From assembly GCF_018691265.1 (NCBI RefSeq), contig NW_024881278.1, forward strand, positions 1,860,001-1,924,000: a DNA stretch of 64,000 nucleotides, given 5' to 3'. Each line of letters starts with the position of its first letter. The stretch's first letter is position 1. Below are positions 20,709 to 32,888 of this stretch, piece after piece. Origin of the DNA: Tyto alba. Its lineage: Eukaryota > Chordata > Aves > Strigiformes > Tytonidae. Under the pieces are notes generated by a model. It had not been told where the DNA came from. It did not search any database and was given only the letters and a program-made list of their open reading frames with translations. A program made the translations under genes and the position numbers.

Positions 20709-23700
20709 AATTAAGTAATTAATTGCTAATGGCTCAAAGCCCGTAATCTAATCTCCATAACGCCAGAACAATGCTACCAAAATGTGACAGGATTTATTTC
20801 TCTGAAGCAGATCTTGGAAGTCTAGTTAGAAGTGGTCATGTCTCATCTAGGATTAATTGCAATTCACTGCCCTTGGTGTAAACAAAACAAGGGGTGGTTT
20901 TGACCCTTTTAAACATGAAAATAGGATCTAGAAGTTCTAACCTCTGAACTTTAAAATATGATTTTGTTTTTCCCTTTCACTAAATGTCATGTAACCAGCA
21001 AAAGTGATGGCAATTAAGTAAAATAACACATTAAAAACAGGACTGTTGAAAGTGAGACAGAACTGATTTTTCTTGCAACTTATGGAGGTCTGGTATAAAG
21101 TAGTTTGTCTCCAAGTTGGCAGCCATCAGAGCTCATGCTAGAGTGTAAGCCAGACTTTTAAACATCTAATATTACAAGTGGAAATCACAAGAGGGTTTGA
21201 TTTATTTAAAAACTGAGAAAGATCAGACAACCAGAGATGAAGAGCCACGTATGTTTTCTATTATTCCTTCCTTCTAAAAATTAAATGTATTATTTCCAAT
21301 TAATAGCAAGTTGGCTTTTTGTTCTTTTCATATTTCAGTACTGTCCAAAACCAACAGTAAGTTGTGCCGTCGCATACGTTTTCAGCAAACAAGACAACCA
21401 ACCAAAACACTGGGTTTTTTTTAAAATAAAGTTGTAGAAACTGATGTTAAATATATTTAAAACTACTAAACTACTTCGGTTCTTCTGCGCTTGCCTTAAA
21501 TCATGAGTTCAGTGCCTCAACTTGAGTTCTGTAACTACAATAAGAACAACAAAAGCAGTTCTGATGGCACAGCAATTGTTATTATTTCATAGAATACTTG
21601 AAAAAACCCCTACGACCTTCCTAATGTAAAAATGAACTTTTTTTTGTGCGCAGGACTATGTTACTCTATTCCTGTAAGAAGCAAGACAAGGTGGCAAAAA
21701 GGTCTGTTGTCTTCTGTATTATTTCTGTGCTTGGCATATGGCGTTACAGATGGGAATATTTTTGTCTGGGTTCTGGATCCAATCTAGATTAATGTTGCTT
21801 AAGGTCACTATTACTTTATATCCGCCCCATCGCTAGCATATGAGTAATCCTACCCAGTACTGTTCCAGCTCTGTACTTCAGCCATGCGAGACTCTGCAAG
21901 TTTTAAACAACATTGCTCCTAGTCTCCAGGGAGCTGGAGGCAAACCTTGCTCCTGTCCCATTCTCAGAGACACCCGATCCAAAGGCTGGTTGCCACGTTT
22001 TCATGGGCAAATTCTCTTGGACCACGTCCCGTGTGCTCCTCGGCAAGTCCCTTGGCTTTGCGCTGAAACCCTGCCCCATGCACTTAGACCTTTCTCATTT
22101 ATATATTTCTGGGGCAAGGAAGGAGGAAAATGACAATTGAGGCAGATAGGGTTTGTACTGACTTCCGACAGCATGAGTCAGAGGCGGACGTCGCAAGCCT
22201 GAGCAGAAAAACTGCCCTTTGCAGTCAGCAACGTGTGTGGCTGAACCGCTGCTCGCAGGGGTTGGCAGTTTGTCCATGGAAAATGTAAGTCTGAACAGAA
22301 GTGGTTACCTAAAAAGGACTGAGATTAGCAAAGTGGCTGTGTAAGGACGGGTGCGATTGCTATAGGTGATTAAAGAGTTAAAATCGTTTCTGTGGAGTGC
22401 AAAACCCCCCAAGCATGAGCTGCTTCCTTTCCTTGGTCCCCTGTTTTTCCCCTTGAGTTAATGTGCAGGCACCCCAAGAGGGAGTGGGTGCGTGCACTGC
22501 CCCAAGAGTGGGTGCCTTGGGCTTTTGGAGGACTTTGGGGCAGGGTGGGACAGCCTGTGCCATCGCTTCTTTGCCTTAGGGAGTTCTGCAGAAGTGACCA
22601 CAGAGCAGCACCAGCTGAGGCGGTGCCTGGCTCTGAGGAGAGCCTGAGAAGATGCGTGGTGATGAACGATGCCCCTGGTGTTGACCAAGGGTTCTTCTGG
22701 AGGGTGTTCTTACAGCAGGAGGTGGGAAAGAAGGTCAGGAATTCCCAAACCAACTGCAAGTTATGCATTTATTTTTTATTTTTGTTTTTTCGCATTTTTT
22801 GGTGGATTTTGGAGCTCTCCTTGAGGAAACTACATACAAATGCCCAGGAACCAAAACCATGTCAGAGAGAAAATCAAGCATGGTATGTGAAAAATCAGCT
22901 CTGGCATTTGTTTCAGTTACATAAACGGATGCTCGTCTTTAAGCTGTAGTCTGACATGAAAATGCCATGAAGGGAAGGTGTCTTCGTTATTCTACATTTT
23001 GGTGTCCAAGTGCTCAACTTTGCCAAATAACTGTTCTGTTAGCAGGATTTTAACTTTAATTTATTACAATTAGATAAACCCCACAACCCTTATGCTCTGT
23101 GGAAGCCCACCTGCCTCACGGATGGATCATCACCTTCTCCATCCAGAAGGCCAGACCGACCACTTCAACGAACGTCCCAACCGCTGTCTGGGAAGGGTAG
23201 TGTGCTGTGCACGGCCCGCCGGGGGGTCCCCCCAGTCAAAGGGGCACTGTGCAAGGTGATGGCTGCAGAGCTACATGCAACACTCTTGTGTTAGCATCAA
23301 AACAGCGTAGCAGACCAATGACACTTAGAAGGAATATCAATCTATCACTAACATTAGCTGGTTCCTTAAGAGGCTCAGAATTTACATTCGACAGGAAAGC
23401 AAGTTGCCTTGGGAAGTAAAGATGCATTCGGCACAGAATGGATGCCTTACTTTGCTGTAAGTCAAGTTTTTGGCAAGGCAAAAGGTACAAAATACAGAAG
23501 ACAGGTACCAGTAATGAACTTAAATTTGCGTATTAAAAGAGATCTAGTTGAAAAGTGCAAATTCTGTCCTGAAATAAACCTGCATCAATCTTTGTACCGA
23601 TCTCAACCTCTCCAAAACATGAATTTGCTGATAGAGCTCATAAACTAGTCTGAGGGATGAGAAGGGATTTTTTTTTTTCTCCTCGTTGTACGTCCTGAAG

Positions 23701-26700
23701 GTCAGAACTTCCCCAATAAGAGAATGATTCTGCCAATTATTCTTGAAGTTACATAGTGAAATTGGGTATCCTGAACTCTCTTTGTTGCAATTGGATTAAT
23801 ATCACAGAACTTGAAGAGGAGGATGTTGTGAAGACTGCCTTACTGAAATTGTATCACACCTTGAGTGTAATAAAACAGCCTTGGTTTGGACTAAGTCATT
23901 ACCCACGGAGAGCTGCAGAAAGCAACCATGCGGGTCAAACCCCATAAAAATAATGAGATGATAAAATCTGTGGAGGAAACCTAGTCCAGGATTTACTTAG
24001 TCACCAACTTGGCCTGTTTTGCCAAGATGTGTACTTTTAAATTGTCATATTTAAATCTGCACCATGCTTTGTGTGGGTGTGAAGAGACATGATCTCTGAC
24101 TCTGAAAACCACTGTGCTGTGAGTCCTGGCTTCCTGATTTCCCATAGCGGCGGTTGGGGAGATGAGTATCCTGCTACAAGGGCCAGTACGTACCCAGTAG
24201 GCATATAACTCACTTCCATCTTCAAGAATAAAGACAAAACTTTGCAGGGATTTACTACTAGTGGTTATTTTGGCAACAGGTGATGAGTGCATATTTGAAG
24301 TTTCATTTCTCAAAAGTCTTGTGTCTTATGATCTGGCCCCCATCTAGTTATAACTGTGAAAGCTGGCTGAGAGAAGATCGCAATCGCACCAAGTTAGAGT
24401 TTTCTGAGATGCGATGGAACGAATGTTGGAAATAACCGTGTGTGGGTGTTGAGCAGCTGGGAGTATGTGGAATGCTATTTAGACAGGTCCAGGATGCTGG
24501 AGGATTTTCCTCATGTAAAGTGGCTCATTATCTGGAAAAAACATTATTTTACTGGCTGAAAGTCAAAGAAGGGGCCTCTTCATATGCAGAGGAAACAACA
24601 AGCATGCCTGGAGAAGACTGCAGGCTTATTTATGCTACCTGCAAAGATCAGCCAGTCTTTCAGGGAGATTAATAACGTGGTATCCGAGCGGACTGATTCC
24701 AGCCTTTACAATGGTCTTCAGATGCTCTTCTCCTTTTTCATGCAAGCATTCAGATAACAATTCCTATTGGTATTTGTTGGTGCCTTCAGCTTCTTTTCCT
24801 CGACTGTAGAAATGAGTCGCCAAGTTCCTAAACTAAACCAGAATGGTTGATACAGGTTGCGTTTCCATGTGCTTGTCCTTTTTTATTTTTTTTTTTTTTC
24901 TTCACGTAGCCATTTCCCAGACAAATTATTTGTTAAAGTTGTCTTGAATCGATTGTTTAAGGTTGTCCTCTCTTCTGGGCCAAAGGGGATGGGAAAGGGA
25001 TGTGAGTCTTCTACTCTCCTGCCTTTTCTCAGCATCCCTGGCCTTTAACAAGTGCCCAAAAGCACTGAAACCGCCCAACCCAAAGGTTCAGCTATCTGTT
25101 GCCTGGAATACCTTCTTTTGTAAAGCAGGGATAAAGTGGGTTTGTAAGGTCAGGATGTCTTTATTCAAAACAGCTCTCCTGTTGCCCCACAAAGCTAAAG
25201 AATTATGAGGAAGGAGATCTGAACTGTGGTGAAATGTCTGCCTTTCTTGTCACCTACTATTAAACATTCTCCCCCGTTGCACCTGAAGGCTACAGCTTAG
25301 CATCTCCCAACTCCACATTCCAGTGTGCCTTGAAGTGAAGCAGCTGAATTTCTTTTGCTATGTGTTTGAAGAAACCTATAAAAACCAGCAGTGCTGGAGG
25401 GTTGCAACTAGCAGAGGTATCAAATGGTTTCTCCCTTTTCTCTGTACTTTGTCCACAAGACTGTAACAAACTAGTATGATCTCTGAATGTATGTTGTCAG
25501 GGCCATGGGCCTGGTTTGACAGAACTTCACAGATGCGTGCTGTGATGCCTAGACTTACTCAGAGAAGCTTCAGAATTGATCTCTGCAAGGAATTTCCTCA
25601 GTGGAGGAACTGTAGGACAGGGATAGAGCATCCACCCTATCCCTGTTTGACAAGAGTTCATACTGCTGAGTCTGACGCAGGAGTTGTGAGGCAGCAGAGA
25701 GAGGTTGGACTTGGTCTTGGTTCCCTGAGATGAGGCAAATGATTTTGCTTGGCATGGTGTTAAGCAACTCACCAAGTTTAATTCCAAACTGTTAAACCCC
25801 TTGCACGTAGCTCCTAGCAGCGTGTTGCTCACACCTCTGGAGCAGGACACTTCGCAAAATCCTGGTCAAAGGAGAAGTTTCCAGCTGCGTTGTGTTCAAG
25901 TGCTTCTTGTAGGGATGTGCTTGTACCTGCATGAATCTCCATGGGTCTGCCTGGCTGTAAATGCTTTTAAGTTCTTCTTACTGAGCACATGGAATCACCC
26001 TACTCAACATCTGGTCAAAAAAAATAGGAAGCACCTATTCTCTGAGCTTCTTTTTCAGGAAATGGAAGGTGTCAGTATTAAAATAATCCCTCTAAATTCC
26101 AAGAAGTAATTAAGCGGTGGCATACGTGTCTGCACTCTTACCTCAGATTTTATTTAATGAATGGTTTCATTATAGTACAGCAAGTTAGATGGAGCTTCAC
26201 TGAAGCCTCTGAGCTTGAGCAGCCACTTTTATTCTGAATAAATTAAAGCAGCAGATAAAGATAGGCTTTTTATCAAATTAGGAAGTAAAACTAGTAGGGT
26301 CTGCTTCAAAACACAGACACAGTGCAAGAAGAAATTTAAGATAATCAACAAGTAGAACAAAACCAGGCATTAAAACACAGCTGGAAACTTTGTAAAAAGA
26401 ATAAAGGAAGCCTTTCACTTCAAACCTGTATGCTGAGGAATGATTTACAGAATGAGATCACCTTTTTATTGGAGTAGCACCACAAATCTAGAGAAGAGCA
26501 AGGACCAGAAAATAGGAAAAAACAAGAAATATTTAGCCAGTTTGGAAACTGTCACCAGCAGCAAGGGTCGGGTTAAGTAGAAGCATCACAAAGCATGTGA
26601 AAACAGACATTTGGATTTGAAATCCAGTTCTCCTGGAGAACTGGGTAGAACCAAACATTGACAAGGTTTTTAGCTTCCCCCCCTAAATAAGGGCTCCGTG

Positions 26701-27498
26701 ATCACGCTGTCCATCCATCAGTCTGTCAGCCTACCTCCGTAATTTGAACCTGCTGGCCAACTTCAAGGAGATTTGACGGAAGGGTCAAGTCAAAATATGT
26801 GTAGTTCTGAGTCAGCCACATGTTCTGCCTCCTTCTTAGCTGAGAGACAGAAGAGGTGGACAGAGAAAGGGAAAACAGGGGCGAGGGGGGTAGAAGATGC
26901 GTAGGACCTTATACAGGACATAAAGACAAAGGTACAGGGTCAAATCAAAGCTGCTGTGGTCGTGGCCAACGCTGTGTGTCAAAGAAAGGCTGAAGCCAAA
27001 AGGCAAGTGCGTTGCAACACTTCACACAAAACCTTCCTTTCCCCCCAAATCAGATTGCCCTAGCTCCAATGTAACTAATGCCAGCTGAGAGGCAAAAAAT
27101 GTACTCTGTGAAATTTTCATTCACATCAGCATCACTGTCAGAAATAACAAGAACTTAAAAAAAAAAAAAAATGGCAACAGAGCAACTTGCAACTGGGATA
27201 TGAACCTCACATTAAAATCTGTGAAAGGAAGTCAAAGATTTTCTAAAGGTGTGGGGGCTTCACATTAGTTTCTTGTAGTTTTATCCAACAGAAGAGGAAG
27301 CACCTAAGAACGTGGAAGACAAAAACCAATCTCCATAAGCCACATAGTTTTGTGTGCCAAAAATGTGTGTTGAAAAAGGAGACTTGCATTTGTTCTTGAC
27401 ATTTTTTGCATTGTTGAAAAAATATAAGGCTGGTCTTTGAAGGAAAAAAAAAAAGTCAATAATACAAAACTTAATGGAAGCACATTGTCATTTATTGG

Positions 27499-27536
27499 AA
27501 AAAAAAAAAAAAAACAAAAAACAAAACAAAAAAAAA
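27499..27536. repeat. A-rich low-complexity tract
   Basis: A16 followed by A/C-interrupted A runs. Shorter A tracts lie nearby at about 27157-27170 and 27441-27453. Confidence 0.85.
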
Positions 27537-28923
27537 CATAAAAGGGGTTTCTGTGATCATAAGTCAGTCTAGAAAGGAGACACTTGGATGTCTGGGGAAG
27601 ATCCTACATAGGAAGATTAGGACACAGTGAAGACAGAATAAAGTCTGGGGGTAAAAAGATTAGTTTCTAGGGTTTTTGTTTGGTTCTTGACAGTTCTGTG
27701 CTCAAATTTCTGTTAATGTTTAATACACGATATAATTTGTGTGCAACATGGTGGCCACAGGTTACAATGTATTCATTACAAGTGAGACCAAATTATGTTT
27801 GTCTTACATGGTAATGATGGTAAGAAGTGTAAATAATCTATTACTAGTTTTATTTACTTTGAAATGTGGATTTGCTAGTGAATGAAACCTGTGTCAGAAG
27901 ATGTACTGTAGAAACTTGATTTTTAAAAAACCCTTTAAAGATGTAGTTTGGCTGAAGCAGGTGATTTCCTTACAGCTGGTTTGAAGAGAATGAATGATAC
28001 TGTCCACTGTGGCAGGAGCCACTCTCACAGCTACACACTGTGCTTGCTTTTAGGAAAAGAAAAATGGGGAGGAGTTGAAATCTGCTTAATCTGGAGGGCT
28101 CAGGAGAATCTTTTATGTAAAATATATCGTATCACTTCTCACATTGGACCTTGGGCTAGAGATCAGGGGCCCCTCTGTGGTGAACACTGCTGATAAAAAT
28201 TTTACAGATTCAACTTGAAAAAGCTGACCTTTGCAAATGAGAATTTGAGGCGACAGCTAAGATAAATGTACTTTAGAATATAAGTAAGTCTGTAAGGGCA
28301 TCTGGTCTTGTTTCAGACCTACAAAGAAGAGCAGCAGGGGCTGTAGGAGTGAAGGCACTTCAGGAATTGTAGACAACGTGATCTGGGATATAGAAGTGGC
28401 AGGCATGTACGCAGCCGGTTTTCCCAAACTGACAATAATTATCACCTGAGAAGGTATGAAGGAAACGGGGTTTCGATGTGGCTGCCCTCATTCCTGGGAA
28501 GGTCGCTGTAGAGTGCGACGCTGGCAGAGCTGACATCCAATCTCCCTCAGAACAAAATGGGCAGAAGTTAATAGGAACTTAAGAGTCCTGTAACAGTACA
28601 CAGAACTCCCATTAAAGGAAGATGATCGACAATATCCAACTGGTGTGAAGATTTCCTGACAGGACTGTTGTGAAAAATACTTATTTGTAGTAAGTAAAGT
28701 TTGTTTTGTTCGGGGCAGCGACTGCAAGTCGTGCATCTAATGGGGAGCAAGATAACAAAACCCATAGAGATTCTCAATGCCAAACGCATCAGACGCTGGC
28801 CTCGTTCATCATGTTTTGCTCGGTGGAAACGGCCGTTTGCGAAAGTGAGGGAGAGAAAAGCGGCCGGCAGCCCGGCGGAGGGTCGGTAAGCGGGCTGGGG
28901 CTGGCGGGTCCGCTGCTCCACGG

Positions 28924-28935
28924 GCACGTACGTGC
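28924..28935. promoter_or_regulatory. Perfect ACGTG palindrome
   Basis: GCACGTACGTGC is a perfect 12-base palindrome carrying ACGTG, the hypoxia/ARNT-type core, on both strands. It lies at the upstream edge of the CpG island, about 360 bases before the inferred TASP1 first exon. Confidence 0.4.
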
Positions 28936-29188
28936 ACCTCGCTCGCCTCCCGCCCTCACTCCCCACAGACCCCTGGGCCCGGCTCGCCCGAGCAGCGCCC
29001 TCACCGGCACCTTATCCCCGGGGAGGCGGCGGCCGCCACCTCCCGCTCCCTCCGAGAGGCGGAAGACGTGCGCCTTCACCGGCGCCCCGGCTGGGTCCGC
29101 CCGGCCTGAGGGGGGCCGGGGGGGCGCCCTTCCCCCCGGGCCGAGCCCGCGCCCCGCGCCCGCTGGCGCCGCATTCGCCTTCCGAGCT

Positions 29189-29240
29189 GCCAATCGGCGC
29201 GGACGCTCTTTCCGGCCGCCGGGCCGGCCTCGTCCAATCA
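29189..29240 (+). promoter_or_regulatory. TASP1: Paired CCAAT boxes
   Basis: GCCAATC (29189) and CCAATCA (29234) lie 45 bases apart on the + strand, the second directly before a GC-box cluster. Both fit the NF-Y site. They lie about 50-100 bases before the inferred exon 1, the usual distance for NF-Y sites from a start of transcription. Confidence 0.6.
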
Positions 29241-29289
29241 GAGGGGGGGCGGCGGGCGGGACGCCTCATCCTCACCGAGGCAACGGGCG

Positions 29290-29332
29290 GGCGGACGGTT
29301 CCGGGTGCGCGCGAGGCTGGCGGCGGCGGAGG
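29290..29332 (+). other. TASP1: TASP1 exon 1, 5' UTR (inferred; start approximate)
   Basis: A strong donor, GG|GTGAGTGC, ends at 29332 just downstream of the CCAAT and GC boxes. The first coding exon has an acceptor at 32888/32889 and so needs an upstream noncoding exon. The exon start is set only from promoter spacing. It contains no ATG. An alternative donor, TTG|TAAGTG-like at 30120, is weaker. Confidence 0.55.
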
Positions 29333-29523
29333 GTGAGTGCTTCGTGCCCGGTGCCGCCCCGCCCCGCCCCGCCGGAGCCCGCCGCTCCCCGCCCTCTCCT
29401 CTCCCCCCTCCCCCCTCCCTAACTTCGTTCATTCTTCCCCCGCCTCGCCCCGGGTCTCTCCGCGGGCGGCGGTGGGGCGTAACGGCCGCGCCGCGCGGGC
29501 TCGAGCGGCCCGCGCGCCGCCGG

Positions 29524-29542
29524 TGCGTGTGTGTGTGTGTGT
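29524..29542. repeat. (GT)n microsatellite
   Basis: A GT run of about eight units with one CG-interrupted unit at its left, inside the CpG island. Confidence 0.85.
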
Positions 29543-29557
29543 GGGGGCTCCCCTGGG

Positions 29558-29565
29558 TGACGTCA
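29558..29565. promoter_or_regulatory. TASP1: Perfect cAMP response element
   Basis: TGACGTCA, the full palindromic CREB/ATF site, lies about 225 bases downstream of the inferred exon 1 donor, in CpG-rich sequence. Confidence 0.6.
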
Positions 29566-29600
29566 CACCACCCACTGCGGCCCTGCCTCCCGCGGGAGGC

Positions 29601-29623
29601 GGGGGGGGGGGGGGGGGGGGGGG
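29601..29623. repeat. G23 homopolymer
   Basis: Twenty-three consecutive G in the CpG island, able to form a G-quadruplex on the + strand. Its exact length may be unreliable in any assembly. Confidence 0.9.
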
Positions 29624-29819
29624 AGTGGCGCCCCCGGGCGCTGACACGGCGACGCCGCGGCCCGGCGGCGGCCGTTGGCCCTCGCCCCCCCGAGGCGGTA
29701 ACGGGGCTGAGGGACCGCCGGGCCGCGCCTCCCGCTGGGGCGGGGTTTGTGCCGCCGAGCCCGGTCCTCCCGGCGGGCTTCGGTGGGGCGGCCGGTCTCG
29801 CCCAGCATTTTTGTTTTTA

Positions 29820-29842
29820 CCCCCCCCCCCCCCCCCCCCCCC
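29820..29842. repeat. C23 homopolymer
   Basis: Twenty-three consecutive C, 196 bases downstream of the G23 tract and exactly complementary to it. The minus strand could form a G-quadruplex here. Confidence 0.9.
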
Positions 29843-32800
29843 AAATAAAAGTTTCTTTTCTACTTTCGTTTCGTGGCTGCTGGCTGCTCGTTTCCTTGTC
29901 GGGTTCTCGGTGGTCGCTGCTCGCTCTCGGTTGTCGAGGCGATCCCTTGCGGGGGCTCGGCTGCTCCCTTGCGGGGTTCAGCGCCTCCCTCTCGCCCTGT
30001 TGCTCTTCGTCTTCCCTCCCCACCCACCCGCCCAGGCCTCACTGTAAAACCCAAAAGCTCTTCAAACCAAACTTCCGTATTGGGACGGAGGCACGGGTGT
30101 GTACGTCCTTGCCCCATTTGTAAGTGTTAGCTCTTTTATAGAGCTGTTTCCCGCGCAGGGAGCGTTAGGCAGGGGCTTAGAATCTGAGGGGGGATGGCGA
30201 GGGTCACCTCTGGGCCGATAGAACAGCTGTAGTGCCGGTGGCAAGCGCGCTGAAAGACTGAGACATTCTACGTTGGGTGTGACACGTTTATTTACATTTT
30301 TCTGAGTGCCTGTGGAGCATTCGGTGTTACTGTTTCAGCTCAATAAGTGCTTTGGGCTACTATGTTAAAATCATCATGGTTAATGTTCTGCAGGAGCCAA
30401 ACTCGAGCGTGTTTCTCCACCATTTCTGTAGCTGTACAGATGTAGAAAAGTAAGCTGTGTAACAAGGAGGGATGAAATCAGACGTAATGAATGGATGGCA
30501 GCCAGGAAGGAGAACAGAAAAATCCTAGAAGAAGCTTGAATGGGAAAGGTTGGGTCCAACAGGTGGTTACAAAGTGGAAGCAGCAGGTTTGTGAGTGAAA
30601 CTTGAAAGGCTTTGAAGAGGGGTTTGACAAGATTCAGTCGATGTGGAGGAAGTGTTCTGAACTGAAGAAAATTACTGAGATAGGCTGACTATACATTGTT
30701 TGGCAAAAATAAATGCATCTTCAGACCCAAGTGTATGTAAAGACCTAATTAGGTTTTTCAGTCTGGAGTTATGCTATTAGTTAGTCTTTAAGTGGCATCT
30801 GTATCTTCATTTTCAAAACTGATTTACCTACCATCATTATCACTTTCCCTACCACCACGCTATTTCTTCCATTTCTGCAAGAATATACATTCCTTACTTG
30901 CTCCTCTGTCATTTTACTTCTTTGTCATGCCTCTGTTGTTGTAATGACATTCTGTGTGGTGTAACAAGATGCAGCAAAGCAGAGTTTGTAGGAAACAGAC
31001 TGTGTTTCAGCTTGCTGCCTGTGCCAGTGGCTGCTGGAGCTTTCCTCATAAGTATGAGCAAAAAGGAAGTAAATGCAGTGATTAGGACTTTACTTTTGGC
31101 TCTGAAGTTTATACAGGAGACCGTTACAATCGGATGTAGTCCATAAATGCTTTTTCTCTCTGTAGAGTCTGTGTATTGTACTGGTCTTTCATTTTGTATA
31201 GGTATATATATTCATAATTAAAACAGTAAGTTCATATTTCATTTTAAAATATAAACTTAAAAATATATGAAGATGCCTATAAATGTTTTGCATCTAAAAA
31301 AGGATGAGTGAAAAATAAATTCCTAGAAAGCTGTGCTAATTTTCATTATTGAAAGGGTGGTTGTGGTAAACCAGCAAGTTTGTCTGTTTTGTGCCAGTGC
31401 TGAATCTTGCTAAATATAATTTGCATTGTTTTTATTGTCTAAATGGTGTGGTATTTAATTGCTGGAGTAAGCCATATCGTATTTGCAAAATCTGTGGTTT
31501 AAATCCCGTGTATTAAACATTTACTTTTTAAAGTTTCTATTAACTTTATAGTATTCTTAGACTACAAGCAGTTCCTTTCAAGGTGAAAGGATTGATAGAC
31601 ATCATAATGGAATATCTTAATATGTTCTGGAGGTTTTTTCCATTCATGCATTAACATTATGCTTTTTTACTTCCTGAATTAATTCAACATGTAGAATGTC
31701 TCTGGTTTTAATTTTACCTGTTGAACTAGAGAAACAGTATTTTGTCAGGATTAACATGTGTTAGGTTGTGGATAAGAGGAACAGTAAATACAGTGTATTT
31801 GTTGTCTGACTCCTGACGAATACATAGTTCTGTACTTTAATTTGGGAACACTCTTGTTTTGTATACTGGAAAATACTGACAGTTTTTCCGTTCCCTTTCT
31901 ATAAATGTTAAATTCTATAAATATCTTAGGTTAAGATCAAAACCAAACAGGGTTACTAACTTATTTGAGATCAACTTAAGCATGTTGTGGTTAACTAATA
32001 ATCACGGTTGATATGCTTACACTTATCTAGGCAAACTTTTTTTCAGCAGCTTAAGCTTATTCAGCATTTTTTAATAAATACTCTGCCATAAAAAAAAAAG
32101 CTAATTTCTCTTTTTCTTTCCCCTCTGTAAATTAGTGGAGAATAATAAGGGTAAGGGATAAAAAAGTATGGAAGAGTAGGAGTTCATTACAGGATCTTAA
32201 ATAGCTATTTCCTACAAAAGAAAGGAAGGGGTATGGCATTATGTGTTACTCATATTCTACAACTCTCTGGAGCACATGTTTGTAACTTCCTACATGACAA
32301 TTGAATTTATGTTAATGCATGGATTCTACATCCTCTACATAAAATGTAGACACAGAATCATGCAGGCAGATGCCAGGATGTGATTTGATGATAGGAGATT
32401 CTGCCATGCAACCATATATACTGTCTTTCAGCTTTTGCCAGCATTGCTACAGTGCTGCTTAGGACTTCCCACACAAGCATGGACTGACACTTTTAAGAAG
32501 TGAAGGTTGTGGAGCATCATCACATTGGAAACTAGTTAGGCATGATGGGTGGAGAAGTTGTGCTGCTGAATAAAAGGAGAGCATGGAAAGCAGCTTTCAG
32601 TCATGGACAAGCCTTGTATCAACAACTCCCTACAATGTCAGGAAGGATTGTTAGGTTCAAGTTAAGCCATAATGAAAATGCTGCTTTCAACTTGCAACAT
32701 GGACTTTGATTATTTTGCGTCTCATTAATACTGTTAGCTAGGGAAGGGGCAGAGCTTAGAAGCCCTTCGTTCAAGAGGCATACTCTCCTTGTTTCAAGCC

Positions 32801-32888
32801 TCTCTTCCCAAAGTTCTTTCTGAAGTTATTTGTATTAAATTAATCTTTTGAAATCAGTATCTAACATATTAATGTGATTTGGTTTTAG

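Larger units (their letters stand above)
18241..28700. other. Intergenic DNA between ESF1 and TASP1
   Basis: About 10.5 kb with no supported protein gene. Reading frames here (longest 162 codons, 22461-22949) lack similarity I can recognise and look random. The region contains an ancestral repeat remnant (19570-19630), a T16 tract (20693-20708), a possible conserved regulatory segment (20700-20960), a short perfect hairpin (25617-25646) and A-rich low-complexity DNA (27499-27536). An unspliced or spliced noncoding RNA cannot be excluded from sequence alone. Confidence 0.6.
28780..30110. promoter_or_regulatory. TASP1: CpG island with TASP1 promoter
   Basis: The base composition changes abruptly from AT-rich to very GC- and CpG-rich, with the core at about 28890-29800. 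It contains CCAAT boxes at 29189-29195 and 29234-29240, GC boxes (for example GGGGGGGCGGCGGGCGGG near 29243), TTCCGG ETS-like sites near 29209 and 29299, and no TATA box. This is the pattern of a housekeeping promoter with dispersed initiation. The TASP1 first coding exon follows 3 kb downstream on the same strand. The long reading frames across the island on both strands are products of its composition. Confidence 0.85.
29333..32888 (+). other. TASP1: TASP1 intron 1 (3.6 kb)
   Basis: Donor GTGAGT, acceptor TTTTAG. The first 500 bases are still CpG island and hold a CRE, a (GT)n run, and the G23 and C23 tracts. The rest, about 30150-32888, is AT-rich with no recognised element. Confidence 0.6.

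Noticed and set aside
21575..21630. Possible antisense CR1 end ('tttcatagaatacttg ... acgaccttcc').
   Set aside because: Fewer than 50 bases resemble CR1 and the following text does not continue the family sequence.
22664..22682. Possible reverse-orientation CTCF site ('tgcccctggtgttg').
   Set aside because: One C is missing from the core and the flanks do not fit; weaker than the site at 58741.
22461..22949. A 162-codon frame, the longest in the intergenic region.
   Set aside because: No start context, splice signals, domain or recognisable similarity; the second half is low-complexity aromatic sequence. It is compatible with chance.
23214..23233. GGGGGGTCCCCCC palindrome.
   Set aside because: Short, homopolymeric arms with a single-base centre; expected occasionally by chance and without context.
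28706..30130. Many long overlapping frames on both strands (up to 272 codons).
   Set aside because: They are Pro/Arg/Gly/Ala-rich products of CpG-island composition, overlap in all frames, contain the G23 and C23 tracts, and match no known protein.
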